From contig VDCT01000286.1 of the NCBI GenBank assembly GCA_009763385.1, forward strand, positions 1,279,962 to 1,343,961: a DNA stretch of 64,000 nucleotides, written 5' to 3'. This DNA comes from Coix lacryma-jobi var. lacryma-jobi. Its lineage: Eukaryota > Streptophyta > Magnoliopsida > Poales > Poaceae. Below are positions 30,690-43,200 of this stretch, piece by piece (the first letter of the stretch is position 1; each line of letters begins with the position of its first letter). Below the pieces are notes generated by a model. It was not told the origin of the DNA. It saw only the letters and a program-made list of their open reading frames with translations, and ran no database searches. Made by a program: the position numbers and the translations under genes.

Positions 30690-31428
30690 CCACCCAGAGC
30701 GCCAGCGTCCAGTCTCACCCGGGAATTTCCCTCACCCGCGCTCAGCTCCCGATCGAAAAAAACGCCGCCACGCCGCCAGAGCCGCCGAGCCGCGTGCACC
30801 GGCACCCTCCGCGGCCGCGCGCGCTGCCACCCGCCGGGCCACCTGCGCCGGCACCCTCCGCGGCCGCGCGCGCCGACCTTCGCCGTGACCGCCACCCGCG
30901 CCACCCACCGACGCCGCCGCCTCCTGCCTCCTCCGCGCCGGCGACCGGCCTCTGGCCACGGCCGGCCCGCGCCTCCCCCACGCCTCGGCCGCCCGCGCCA
31001 CCCGCCGACGGCGCCCGGCCGCCACCCGCCATGGGCGCCGGCGCCACCTGCCCCGGGCACCTGGCCACCACCCGCCCCGGCCGCCGCCTCCTCCACGCTG
31101 GCGACCGGCCGCTGGCCTAGGCCGGCACGCGCCTCCCCACGCCTCGGCCGCCCGCGCCACCCACCGACGCCACCTGCCCCTGGCACCTAGTCACCACCCG
31201 CCCCGGCCGCCGCCTCTTCCGCGCCGCGACCGGCGACCGGCCTCTGTCGGGACACGCCGTGCCACCCGACCTCTCATTTCATAGGAGTTCTAAAGCCTTC
31301 CAAATGGCTGGGTAATAATAATTTTTCTCTCTGAATGAGAACGGAAGCAGTTAGTGCATAGAAGTGCTCTGTTCAGATTCTCTGAATGTTGCTTTGTTTC
31401 CTCCTGATGATCCTTGATTTTTTGCAGA
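30690..31428 (+). other. GC-rich promoter/leader region of C3
   Basis: Repeated GCGCCACCC(G/A)CCGAC and CTCC(A/G)CGCCGGCGACCGGCC blocks extend from 30750 to 31250 with a duplicated unit of about 130-180 bp. Long frames on both strands are composition effects. The following 180 bp look intronic. Confidence 0.5.
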
Positions 31429-31501
31429 CCAAGCACAAACTGGTGAGGAAGAAGAAAATTAAGGAAAATCACCTTCTTGACTTGCAGGAGTTGAACACCA
31501 G
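31429..31501 (+). other. Possible captured host exon, unidentified
   Basis: A 73-bp segment is bounded by TTTTTTGCAG and a possible GTCATT donor. It reads KHKLVRKKKIKENHLLDLQE and onwards in one frame. It is absent from C2, lies inside the C3 leader, and has exon-like borders. I do not recognise the source gene. Confidence 0.35.
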
Positions 31502-31944
31502 GTCATTACTTGGATATTTCTCAGATTGTATGTAAAGGCTTTTCCTTTTTTTAATGACTATAAGGTGTGTGGTTCAGTGATGGTACAGCAAGTGAGCACT
31601 CACAAGCGCTGGCCTGTCGTTCAGTCGTTCAGCAAGCCTGTATGGCACAACCAACACAATGTTGGCATGCACTCCTCACAAAATGGCCGGCCGGCCATAT
31701 ATACTAGAATAATAATACTGAAAAGCTTATTTATTTGACTCATTGCTGGCTGCCCTGCCCTGCACGCCCAGTGCCCACTCACTCACCATTCCTGATAGAC
31801 ACTTCAATGAATGCATCTGCCTTAAAAAAGCCTAACTAGTTTGCTATTTGCTATATGATGATATTCAGAGCATTGACCTGTCTTTGTCCTTACCAGAATT
31901 CCTAGAAATGATGAGCTGATTTGTTCTCCTGGTCTTTTTTTCAG

Positions 31945-32005
31945 GAAACAGTGGGGGGACCAGCCTTTAATGAACAAGGGGAGTGCATTGGTGTAACATT
32001 TCAGG
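31945..32005 (+). pseudogene. Captured exon fragment of a DegP/HtrA (Do-like) serine protease gene
   Basis: Between a TTTTTTTCAG acceptor and a GTACTT donor lies an exon-like piece reading GGPAFNEQGECIGVTFQ. This is the stretch around the catalytic serine in plant DegP9/10-type proteases (family pattern GNSGGPAFN, then G-C-V/I-G). The residues GNSG are found one base out of frame upstream, because the G run has six G where five would keep the frame. The fragment cannot encode an enzyme; it is a host gene piece carried in the CACTA leader. Confidence 0.7.
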
Positions 32006-32630
32006 TACTTTTACTCGGTCACATTCTTGGTACTTGCGCAGGTGACTTGCGGTTGTGGGCAGTAGTTGTCGTAGTGGCAGCTTCCCTCGCTATATACGTA
32101 TGTGATAAATGTGATTGATGGCTATCATGTCGTTAGTTTGTTGCAGGTTTTAGAAACTTCAAAATGTAGGGGAGTTCTATCGAATTTTCCAATTGATGGT
32201 ATTTTGTTCCTTTTGTTTGTAGAGAAGAGGTAGTCGTTGCCAAGCTGGAGTATCCTTGCGACGTTCCGGGTCTGCCTGCACCGCGTCGCCTCGCCACTGC
32301 ACCGACCCTCCACGACCCCGCTAGCCTGACTCCACCGACACCTTAGGTATAACCCCTCTTTCCTTATTACGGTTGTAGATGGCATAACCCACTTAGCCTC
32401 ATCTCCCTGTTGTTCTCCGGATACACACTCTCCTTGCTAGGACGTGTATCTGGAGAACAGCGGGGAGGTGCTGCCGAAATTCGGTCCTGGATAGGATTAG
32501 GGCATGGAAACTAACCTCATCTACGCATCCACGGGTGGGATTAGGACCTACATTCTCACCTATTAGATGGTAGGAGCATCGTGTATGTGTAATTGATGCT
32601 TATATCAATCGCTGATATATATGTTAGAGG
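32006..32630 (+). other. C3 leader: non-coding exon and intron shared with C2
   Basis: GGGTCTGCCTGCACCGCGTC (near 32268) and CACCGACACCTTAGGTATAA match C2 near 17190, and GGAGGTGCTGCCGAAATTC near 32460 matches C2 near 17550. These mark transposon sequence that continues to the transposase ATG. Confidence 0.6.
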
Positions 32631-35600
32631 ATGGATGACCGTGAGTGGATGTACATGGGCCGCACAAATCAGTTTGATTTCAGCGAAGAATGGGTGCGCA
32701 GAACTGATGATTTCTTGGAGTTAGCTTTTGGCGAGACTGGTGGCAGACCTGTTCTAGCTGTGTGTCCCTGTAGCAAATGTGGAAACAGGAAAAGGCAGAA
32801 CAAGGTGAACATGGGTAAACATCTTGTGAACAATGGATTCACACCGAACTATACCCGGTGGGTCCACCATGGTGAAGCCCATCGTATGAGAGAGGAGGCG
32901 GTGAGACCACGTATGAAGGGTTTTGATGCTGATGCCGGGGTAGCGGACATGTTAGATGACTTTAACGAAGCACAGTATGTTGAAGGACGTACAGAGGAGG
33001 AGATGGAGGCAACGGCAAAGGCATTCTATGAGATGCTGGAGTCAGCACAGAAACCCCTGCATGATCGGACAACGGTTTCTCAACTGGATGCCATTGGACG
33101 TGTAATGGGGTATAAGTCCCAGTATAGCCTCGGTCGAGAAGCCTACGATGGTTTGTTGGCCCTCATTGCCAGCCTTCTTCCAGAGGGCCACATTCTGCCA
33201 AAGAGCATGTACGAGTCACAGAAAATGCTTCGTGCACTTAAGATGCCACATGAGCAGATACATGCTTGTCTGAAGGGGTGCATCCTATTTAGGAAAGATC
33301 ACAAGGATGCAAATTACTGTCCAAAGTGTAAATCCTCCAGGTACCTGGAGGTAGAGAATGGTGATGGCCAAAAGAGGCAGCTTTCTATCCCTGTGAAAGT
33401 CCTTCGGTACCTTCCATTCTTACCGAGGATGCAACGACTATATATGATAGAGGAATCCGCGAAACAGATGATATGGCACAAAAAAGGCAAACGATACAAT
33501 CCTGACAAAATGGTACATCCATCCGATGGTGAAGCATGGACACACTTTGATCGCATTCATCATGACAAAGCTCAAGAGGCTCGTAATGTACGTGTTGCGT
33601 TGGCAACAGATGGGTTCAATCCTTATGGTCTAATGTCTGCCACGTACACTTGTTGGCCCATCTTCGTTATCCCCCTCAATCTCCCCCCCGGCGTCCTCCT
33701 TCAACGACAGAACGTCTTTTTGACGTTGATAATTCCTGGACACCCGGGGAATAACATGGGTGTGTACATGGAGCCTTTGATTGATGAATTGGTCATTGCT
33801 TGGGAGGACGGGGTATGGACATATGACCGAGCTAAAAAGGAAAACTTCAAAATGCATGTTTGGTACCAGTACTCCATGCATGACTTCTTGGCATATGGGA
33901 TATTGAGCGCTTGGTGCGTTCATGGGAAGTTCCCATGCCCAATATGCAAGACAGCTGTTAGGTTCATTTGGTTGCAGAAGGGTGGCAAGTACTCATCGTT
34001 CGACAAACATCGACAATTCCTCCCTCTTGACCATGCATTCAGACAAGACATCAAGAACTTCATGAAAGGTGTCATAGTGAATGATCCCCCACCGCACATG
34101 ATGACTGGTGCCGAGGTTCATGCTCAGATAGATGCTCTCGTGGCCAACGAAGAAGGAGGTGGTTTCGTGGGATATGGTGAGCAACATATGTGGACGCATA
34201 AGTCAGGCTTGACGAGGCTCCCCTATTTAGATGACCTTCTTCTGCCACATACCATTGATGTAATGCACACTGAAAAGAATGTTGCCGAGGCACTTTGGGC
34301 TACACTCATGGATATTCCTGATAAGTCCAAGGACAACCCGAAGGCTAGAGTGGACCTAGCAGCATTATGCGATAGACCAAAGCAAGAGATGCAGCCTCCT
34401 AGAGGCGGCAAGACATGGAGAAGGCCTAAGGCTGATTTTGTCTTGAGCAGAGACCAAAGGAGGAAAGTACTTGAATGGATGCAGACGTTAATGTTCCCTG
34501 ATGGATATGCAGCGAATCTGAGGAGGGGAGTGAACTTATCTACTCTGCGAGTCTTAGGGATGAAGAGTCATGACTACCCCATATGGATTGAGCGGCTTCT
34601 TCCGGCTATGGTTAGAGGCTATGTCCCTGAGCCTCTATGGCTAGTGCTGGCAGAGTTGAGCTATTTCTTCCGCCAACTTTGTGCCAAGGAGTTGTCTCGG
34701 ATCGTGGTTGATGACTTGGAAAAAGCGGCACCTGTGTTGCTCTGTAAGCTAGAGAAGATCTTTCCACCCGACTTCTTCAATCCGATGCAACATTTGATTA
34801 TGCACCTCCCGACCGAGGCACGAATGTGGGGGCCCGTGCAGTTCCATTGGTGCTATTCAGTTAAGAGATGTCTAAAGGTTCTTCGCAAAAAATGTAGAAA
34901 TAAAGCCAAAATTGAGGCTTCAATTGCAGAGGCATCCGTTCTGGAGGAGGTATCAAACTTCACAACATCATACTATGCTGAGAACCTGCCTAACGTCCAT
35001 AATCCACCCCCTCGGTATAATGCTGGGGAAAATGAATCAAACCTCAGCCTTTTCCGAGGGCAACTGGGAAGCGCAAGTGCATCGACCCCCAAAGTGTTGA
35101 AACCTGAAGAGTGGCGCAGTATCATGTTATATGTGTTGACCAACCTTGACGAAGTCGAGCCATACTTGGGGTATGTTCTGAACGAACTTGTTGTATAACA
35201 CCATCACTATTCTGCATCCAACCCCTTTATCTCTCGTTGGTACAGGGAATTTCTTCGTCAATCTTGGCATCGATGAAGGGAACCTACCCCGCAGGAATGT
35301 GATACCCTTCTTAGACAGGGTGCGGGAGATGGAAGTCCCGATTTCATTTCTTGGTTCAAAAAGAAGGTACCAAGTTGCTTTCATTTCTTAGCTGGTACTT
35401 GTTTTAACATTCCAAATTACTTGTACATGTGAACAATAAAATGTTCTATCTTGGTCGAGCTTGTAGGGCCAAAACGATCCGTCCATGGGGCCCGAGTTGA
35501 GACAGGTTGCCAGTGGCTTTGCCTATAAGGTGAGGTCATTTACCTGTTATGACGTGAATGGATATCGCTTTCACACATCAACCTACGAGCAGAGTCGCCC

Positions 35601-36262
35601 CAATCGAAAAACCACAAATACCGGAGTTTTTACGGGCGGTCAAGATGGGGTCGAGTATTATGGAAGACTTGAAGAAATATATGAACTTAGCTTTCATGGT
35701 TGTAAACCTCTTAATCCTGTCATATTCAAATGTCATTGGTTCGATCCTGCGGTTACAAGACGGACTTGGGATAGTCTTGGAGTAGTCGAAATTCGACAGG
35801 ATTCAGTCTTACTAGGAGACGATGTCTATGTTGTGGCCCAACAGGCCACACAGGTTTATTATCTCCCATATGTGTGTCAAGACAAGAGAATCTTAAGGGT
35901 TGGGATATTGTGCACAAGGTATCACCACACGGTAAACTACCATTGCCAAACGATGAGGATTACAACTTCAACCCAAACACATATGACGGAGAGTTCTTCC
36001 AAGAAGAGGGGCTAGAAGGGAGGTTCGAGATAGACTTAACTGAAGCGATTGGAATGGAAGTAGACAATGAATGGGGTGATCAAGAGGACGCTGGAGATGA
36101 GGTGGTAAATGTGAAGGACTTACAAATGCTTGACCGATTACAGTTAGGCGATGACAATGTTGACAACATTCCTCATACAGATAGTGTCGATTATTTCGAT
36201 ATGGTTGATAGTGATGATGAGACTTATGATCCAGCTAATCCCGATCCTGAAGATTATTTCTA
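32631..36262 (+). pseudogene. TNP2-like CACTA transposase, nonsense and frameshift mutations
   Basis: The first coding exon (32631 to about 35170) encodes about 845 intact residues. It has Transpos_assoc (WMYMGRTNQ, CPCSKCGN, TRWVHHGEA), the Transposase_21 core with LATDGFNPYGLMSATYTCWP (about 322) and IDVMHTEKNVAE (about 542), and DUF4218 (LGMKSHDYPIWIERLLP, about 641-776). An intron to 35245 leads to a second exon with an in-frame TGA at 35274-35276. A third exon from about 35467 holds DUF4216 (EYYGRLEEIYEL, HWFDPA), and a one-base loss near 35880-35890 shifts the frame. The acidic C-terminus continues in the new frame to a stop at 36262. At least two lesions make the full product impossible. 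The intact first exon could still yield a truncated protein. Confidence 0.88.
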
Positions 36263-36379
36263 ATACATGTAATACTATGCTATTTTGTAATTATGGTTTG
36301 TTTCTTTTGCATCTATGTAATTATGTTATTTCTAATACAACATTGTTTCTTGTTTTGAATTGTAGGTGACTGAACAAAG

Positions 36380-36641
36380 ATGGTGGGCGGGCGTCAGAGG
36401 AGGGTGGCCTCGGTTTACCAAAGTTCACAACCTGTAGATGGCACTGGAGACGAGGACTTGCAAATGTCGTCGATGTCCTCGGCGAGGAGGAGGGGCAGCA
36501 ACCACCGCAGGAGGAGGCAGGAGGAGCAGCTGCCGCCGCCGCCGCCGCAAGCGAGGAGGAGGGTGCTGACGCCCGAGGACGAGGAGGACCAGGGTGGTGA
36601 CGCCCGAGGTCGAGGAGGAGGAGGCGCGGGGTGGTGACGCC

Positions 36642-36672
<31 letters not shown>

Positions 36673-38370
36673 GAGGTCGACGAGGAGGCAGCAGGTGACG
36701 CTTCCTCTGAGTTGCCGAGTGTGTACTTGTGAGGTACCACGAGGCCTCCCCCAGCGACCGATACCTTCTGATAGACGCCCGAAAGATTGCACCCGAAGCG
36801 GGAAAGTAAGTAATTTAAGATGTTATCACTACTTGAAATGATATGTTGAAAATCACAATATAAACTAACAATTTTTCTTAAAACTTGTGCAGGACTTGGA
36901 CGGTTGTAGAGTCCACAGGCTGTCACACACGCTCGGCCAGTGGCATCCTCGGCCTTCTGCTCAAGGCACACTTCCCTGGCTTGGTTCAGTTTGCCGGGAA
37001 AGAGGAGCCGGCCTACACGTTTGGCCACTACGCTAACGCCCCCGATGCGAGGGATTTGCTTGGCAGGGAATTCCTAAACAAGGCGGAGCGGGTGAAGGCC
37101 GAGTTTTGGGTAAGTCTTCTTCGCACTACATTGTTCAATACATCGCATTCCATGGACATTTTTTGAAATAATGAATGGATACAACGTATGTATATGCAGG
37201 ATTTCTTCAGACTTCAGGAGGGTTGTGAGGACGAGGCGACTTTGGTGCTTACCAAAGTATGTAAAAGAGGTGTGAAGGACCTGCATTATGAGGCACGCGT
37301 TCAGGCCGTCATAACATTCAACGGGGCGTACCTTTCGAAAAAGGTCACGAAGAAAGAGGCAAGACAGATGATGCTGACCAAGGAAGAGTACATGAAGGTA
37401 AATGTAGTCTAACATTAACAATGATTATTATGTTCTTGGGTAGATTTAATTTAACTTCTTATATGTACTTCATGACTTGTAGGTGATTCCGTGCTGGTGC
37501 TCTGGAGATCCCCGGTTGCTGGGAAAAGATGGTGGACAAGTGGTTGCAACCCGAGTGGCTTCTCCAGCACAACGCTGTCGGGAGCGCCGTTTGCAGATGG
37601 CAGTGTATCTCACCATCAAGGCAGTCGTTAACCACTCCGTGGATACGCAACAAACAGGGTACGTGAATTCTCCATTTTATTCTAATGCTCTATTCTGCAT
37701 GATTTCTAATCATCTTTGCTGTTTTTCTTGCAGTCGTCGTCGCATGGTGGCCCAGCCGTGCTGCCCCCGTTCATGGCATATTATATGTCCCACAAGGCCA
37801 AGGCGACGTCTAATGTATCCTACAACCGGAGGAGGACCCTCCCTCATAGTACACCAAACCCGACCATCCAATAGCCGCCTCAGTCAGTACACTGAGATGG
37901 CAAGGGCGGTCCATGGGCAAGACTTGATCCGAGCACCTACAACTTGATGGAGAGATCGTCATAAGGGTGGGAGGAGGCAAGAAGCGATGGACGCTACTGG
38001 ATGGGCGACAGCGTCATCAACGCGTCCTCTACTCCCTCCCTCTCCCAGATTCGAGCACGGAGCTCGAGTGCAAGTCCGGCCATACGCCCACGACCAACCA
38101 CTGCTTCACACCTTGTCAACGAACTCCAAGTAATTTCTGTTTTATTGGTTGCTTGTTGATTTGTACGTTACCTTTGCATTTACCTTCAACATTTGGGTTG
38201 AAATGTTGTAGGCCCAACTAGAAGAAGAGAAGAGGAGGCTGCGCTTAGCACAGAACCAGGCACAGAACCAGAGGATAGAGGAGCTGTGGGGTTCGTGTCC
38301 TCTCTTGGCGCCGCCATGGGTCGATCTGTACCAGCTAGCGTAGTCACTCCACTTGCCCATACAGCTACTC
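36380..38370 (+). pseudogene. CACTA second gene (TNPA/En-Spm type), multiply broken
   Basis: It starts at MVGGRQRRVASVYQ (36380). The Arg/Glu-rich first exon, full of GAGGACGAG repeats, changes frame and hits stops near 36637 and 36730. Later exons correspond to C2: 36893-37110 (VVESTGCHTRSASGILGLLL, RVKAEFW), 37200-37396 (KDLHYEARVQAVITF, ARQMMLTKEEYMK), 37484-37660 (frameshifted) and a last recognisable one at 38211-38370. The third-exon end keeps an AAG codon where C2 has a stop. The last exon present in C2 is missing. It is non-functional as read. Confidence 0.78.
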
Positions 38371-38410
38371 CGGTGAGTACCAATATATTAGTTACTTTGT
38401 TTCAACCTGA

Positions 38411-39435
38411 CATAGGGCACACTAGAAAAAAAACATGCAATGTGGTGCTGGTGGCGGTTGTTGTTCTGGCGGCGGTGATTGTGGTGTTTGGGTGGTGGTG
38501 GTGTATTGATATATATGTGTTTGACGGCCATCGTGTCGTTTGTTTCTCTTGTCAATGGCGGCCGTGGTCTGGAGATGAGAGAGGAACAACTAGCGCGTGG
38601 ACAAAGGCTAGCGCGTGAGAGAGGGGATGGCGGCGGCGCGCTGTGACTGTTGCAGATCGCAACTCGGGGGGGCTCGGAGGAAGGGGTTTGCAAGCAAACA
38701 GAGGTTGCGGTGCTGTGCGGAGAACGCGTGCGAGAGCGGCGCCGCAGAGCGCGGTGAGAGGGAGGGGATAAACCCGACATCAGGGCTCCACCGATCAGTG
38801 GCAGAGGGCACGAGGTCGGGGTGTCAGTGAGGGAGGGGCGTCTGGGTGCAGGCGTGGTCCCGTGAGCCGACCGGGGTGGTGCGCACGAGAGGGGGAAGAA
38901 ACGGTCCGGTGGGAAACCCGCGTGAGGGCGGAGGCGGCCCGGAAGGAAGTGAGGGGAGAGCGCTGCAGGCCGGGAGTCTGGGCCGGAGGGGAAAGAGGAC
39001 GCAGGCCGGGGAGGAGGTCTCGTGTGCGGGGAGGAGAGAGGGAGAGAGGAGAAGGAGTTGAGCCAGCTGGAGGTTTGAGGCCCTTTGCCTTTTCCTTTTC
39101 TGTTTTGATTTTCCTAAATTCATTTCAATTTCAAAATCAAATCTTTTGAAACCAAATAGATTTGAAAAGGTTTGAGAAATATTTTCCTAGGTTTTTGAAA
39201 TAAAAGTTTGAGTTTGTTTTGGTACACATTTTATAAACCCTTTTCTTTATTTTCTAAATAGAACAAAAATTGATTCGCCCTAACTCGGGGTTTAATAAAA
39301 AAAATTTTGCCCAACAAAAATATGCAATGACATGGTTAAATAAATATTATTTTTCTCCTCTAATTAGTTAGCCAAACCTATTTAGTTCCTAATTACTTTA
39401 AAGAAATTTGAGAAAATTTAAATCAGGGTGTTACA
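38411..39435 (+). mobile_element. Probable LTR fragment (Gypsy-type), boundaries uncertain
   Basis: GC-rich DNA (38600-39060) passes into A/T-rich DNA ending AAATCAGGGTGTTACA at 39435, an ending common in grass Gypsy LTRs. The 5' border is unknown; the first 150 bp (38411-38570) contains GGTGGCGGTTGTTG repeats that resemble the C3 leader. No internal retrotransposon genes are present. Confidence 0.4.
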
Positions 39436-39998
39436 TTGGCCCTTTGCGAGGGGCTTTGACAAGGACTACGAGGAAGCTTGTGTACTTCTTGATACCTCGG
39501 TAAAAATACCTGAGTAATCGACGAGAGTTTGCATCTCTACTTTTTCCTTAACTTCTGTATTTACATTGCTACCTTGGTTGTTTGCTTTTACCTTTTCTAA
39601 CTTAGTAGATGGGCTAGTTGATAGGATTAGAGGTTGTATAACTCTTTCATAGTAGAGTTAACAATACACCTAGCAAAACCTTTTTTGTGAGACCCAGTTA
39701 CAGACGCTGATGCTCACATACACGAGTGCACACCCCCTATGAATGCATGCACACACACCCTACCCCTATGAGCGCACCCCCCTATGAACGCACGCACACA
39801 CACCCTACCCCTATGAGCACCTCCAAAGAACCGAGTTGGACCGACAAATCTGGAGATTGATGAACAAAGTCAATTGCACATTTAGATAGATTACTTCTCG
39901 CATACATTTTGACTAGTTTGTTTTAGGGGCCATAGTTTAGAAGTAGATTTTTAAGTTGCATAATTCAACCCCCCTCTTAGACATCACGGTCCTTTCAG
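39436..39998 (+). mobile_element. Copia-like LTR fragment
   Basis: GATACCTCGGTAAAAATACC, CATCTCTACT, and the end CAACCCCCCTCTTAGACATC followed by CGGTCCTTTCA correspond in order to the LTR at 59890-60183, though diverged. The 5' part is missing or replaced by the preceding fragment. Confidence 0.6.
39690..39885. repeat. Short duplicated insert in the Copia LTR fragment
   Basis: Two copies of CACACACCCTACCCCTATGAGC, about 60 bp apart, with CACCTCCAAAGAACCGAGTT after them, interrupt the LTR similarity. It resembles short dispersed grass repeats (SINE or LINE tails), but the family is not certain. Confidence 0.35.
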
Positions 39999-40264
39999 TG
40001 ACTCCACAAGATAAAGTGTACATTTTTCATGGAACCATATTTCCAAAGAGTAATACAATGAGCTACATCACTATCTTATGTAGATGATCAAATGTTTGAA
40101 CAAAAAATAGTTTTCACCTTTGTTTTATCAAAGATCACTACTTCACGCACTTTTGGCACATTAATTTCATGTAACTCAGTATCAATGTATATGTGTGCCA
40201 ATGAATTGTTCACAAGTTAGGTAATTGTATTTCTGTTACATGATAACCAAGTTGGGAGTAATTA
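39999..40264. other. Unassigned AT-rich DNA
   Basis: Nothing recognised between the LTR fragment and the satellite array. Confidence 0.35.
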
Positions 40265-43200
40265 CTTTTGCAATATATCAATTTTGGAGCCACTTTATAT
40301 TGGTGCATATTGCAGATATGAAAGTAGAAGAGAAATGTTCTAATAGAAAGCACACATCATGGATAAAAAATGTGACTAACATGTTTGAAAATCATGTAGT
40401 CTAGAGGATCACATAGGTCCACAACAGGAATTCTTATTCACACACACATGCACACACACGCGCGCGCACACACACTCCCGCACGCATGCACGCACGGACG
40501 CAACACACACGCAAGCACTCACACACACATTTGTGTTACTGTTTACTAATTTGTGAGTATGGACTTTTGTGTATAGATCATTTTTTGTGCAACATGGTTG
40601 GTCCATATTGCAAATATGAAACTAGAAGAGAAAATAGTATTCTTCGTTGAAAGCACACCTCATTGTTGAAAATGTGATTGGCGTGTTTGGAAACCATGCA
40701 GTCTAGAAGATCACAAAAGCACAACAACGTGTGGGAGCTTGGACACACAAGCAATTTATTTGTGTTACTGTTGGCTAAGTTGTGAGTATTGACCTTTTGG
40801 TATAGATCAATTTGGAGCCACTCTAGGTTGGACCATATTGCAAATATAAAACTAGAAGAGAAAATAATGTTCTTAAGAGAAAGCACACCTCATAGCCAAA
40901 GATGTGACCAATGTGTTTGGAAACTATGCAGTTCAAAAGATCACATAAGCACAATGGCGTACATGTGCGCATGCACAGACACACACAAGTAATTGTATTT
41001 GTGTTACTGTTGGCTGAATTGTGAGTATTGACTTTTGTGGGATAAATCAATTTTGAAGCCACTTTACATTTTAGGTTGGACCATATTGCAAATACGAAAC
41101 TAGAAGAGAAAACAATGTTCTTCATGGAAAGCAGACCTCATGGTCGAAAAGCTGACTAACATGTTTGGAAACCATGTCATCCAGAAGATCACATAAGCAC
41201 AATGGCATGAGTGCACGCGCGCCGCACACACACACACACACAAATAATTGTATTTGTGTTACTGTTGGCTAAGCTGTGAATATTGACTTCTATGGTATAG
41301 ATCGATTTTGGAGCCACTTTAGGTTGAACCATATTGCAAATATGAAACTACAAGAGAAAGCAATGTTCTTCACAAAGCACACTTCATAGTAAAAAAATGC
41401 GACAGACGTGTTTGGAAACCATGCAATCTAGAAGATCACATAAGCACATTGGTGCACATGTAGGCATGCACACACACAAGTATTATATTTGTGTTACTGT
41501 TGGCTAAGTTGTGGGTATTGACTTTTATGGTATCTATCAATTTTGAAGGCACTTTACGTACGGTCATATCATAAACATGAAACTAGAAGAGAGAACAATG
41601 TTCTTCATAGAAAGCATAGTAAAAATATGACCAACGTGTTTGAAAATAATGTAGTCTAGAAGATCGCTTAAGCAAAATAGCATGAGTTCATGCGTGCACA
41701 CACACAAGTAATTATTTTTACTTTTGCAGTATAGTTCCATTATGTAGCCAATTTAGGATGGACTATATTGCAAATATGAAACTAGAACAAAAAAACAATG
41801 TTCTTTGTGGGAAGCACAAATCATGGTAAAAATATGACTGCAGTGTTCAGAAACCATGCAATCTAGAAGATCACAAAAGCACAATATATAGTGCGTGTGC
41901 GTGTGCACACACACACAAGTAATTGTATTTGTGTTACTATTGGCTAAGTTGTGAGTATTAGCTTTTTTGGTATATCAATTTTGGAGCCACTTTAGGTTGG
42001 ACCATATTGCAAATATGAAACTAGAAGAGAAAACAATGTTCTTAGTAGAAAGCACACCTCATAGTAAAAAATGTAACCGACGTGTTTGGAAACCATGCAA
42101 TCCAGAAGATCACATAAGCATAATGGCATGCATGCGCGTGCACACATACAAGTAGTTGTATTTGCATTACTATTGGCTAAGTTGTGAGTACGGACTTTTG
42201 CGTATAGATCATTTTTTGTGGCACTTAAGGTTGGGCCATATTGCAAATATGAAACTAGAAGAAAATATAGTGTTCTTTGTTGTAAGCACACCTCATTGTT
42301 GAAAATGTGACTGACGTGTTTGAAATTATGTAGTCTAGAAGATCACATAAGAACAATGACCCACATGCAAGCACACAAACACACAAGTAAATGCATTTGT
42401 GTTGATGTTGGCTAAGTTGTGAGTACTTGCAGTATAGATCAATTTTGGAGCCACTTTAAGGGGTTGTTTGGATGCACCAGCTAAACTTTAGCTAGCTAAA
42501 TTTAGCTGCTAGGCATCCAAATAACCTAACTAAAGTTTAGCTATTCTAACCTAACTAAAACCAGCTAAAATTTAGTCGAGTCTATTAGCTCGAGCATCCA
42601 AACTCCCAACTAAAGTTTAGCTAAGAAACTTTTAGCTGGCTAAAGTTTTATATTAAAATTTTAGTTAACTAAATTTTAGTTAGGTACATCCAAATAGGCT
42701 ATAGATAGGACCACTGCAACTGAGAAACTTGAAGAGAAAACAATGTTCTCAGTAGAAAGCACACCTCATGGTAAAAAATACGACTGGCGTATTTGGAAAC
42801 CATGCGGTCCAGAAGATCACAAAAGTAGAATGACGCGTATGCACAAACACACATATAATTTATTTGTGTTACTGTTGACTAAGTTGTGAGTATCGATTTT
42901 TTTGGTATAGATCAATTTTGTATCCACTTTAGGTTGGACCATATTGCAAATATAAAACTAGAAGAGAAAACAATGTTCTTCATAACAATTACACCTCGTA
43001 GTCAAATATGTAACCAACGTGTTTGGAAACCATGCAGTCCAGAAGATCAAGTAAGCACAATAGCGCGCGTGCGGGCGTGCACACACAAGTAACTGTATTT
43101 GTGTTACTGCTGGCTAAGTTGTGAGTACTGAATTTTGTGGTATAGATAAATTTTGAAGTCACTTTAGGTTGAACCATATTGCAAATGTGAAACTAGAAGA

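Larger units (their letters stand above)
29196..38411 (+). mobile_element. CACTA transposon C3, right end truncated
   Basis: CACTACTGGAAATCCGAGA at 29196 begins the element. GCCGAGTGTT arrays, a long hairpin, a GC-rich region with captured exons, a TNP2-like transposase and a second gene follow in the same order as in C2. Homology to C2 ends inside the last intron of the second gene near 38411, so the last exon, the right array and the right terminus are missing. Both genes carry disabling changes. Confidence 0.82.

Noticed and set aside
30638..31190. 160-166-residue frames in the GC-rich C3 leader
   Set aside because: They follow from base composition and internal duplication, and no conserved domain is visible.
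38405..38430. CACTAGAAAAAA as a CACTA terminus
   Set aside because: No subterminal repeats follow and no partner terminus was found; it is probably chance at the C3 break point.
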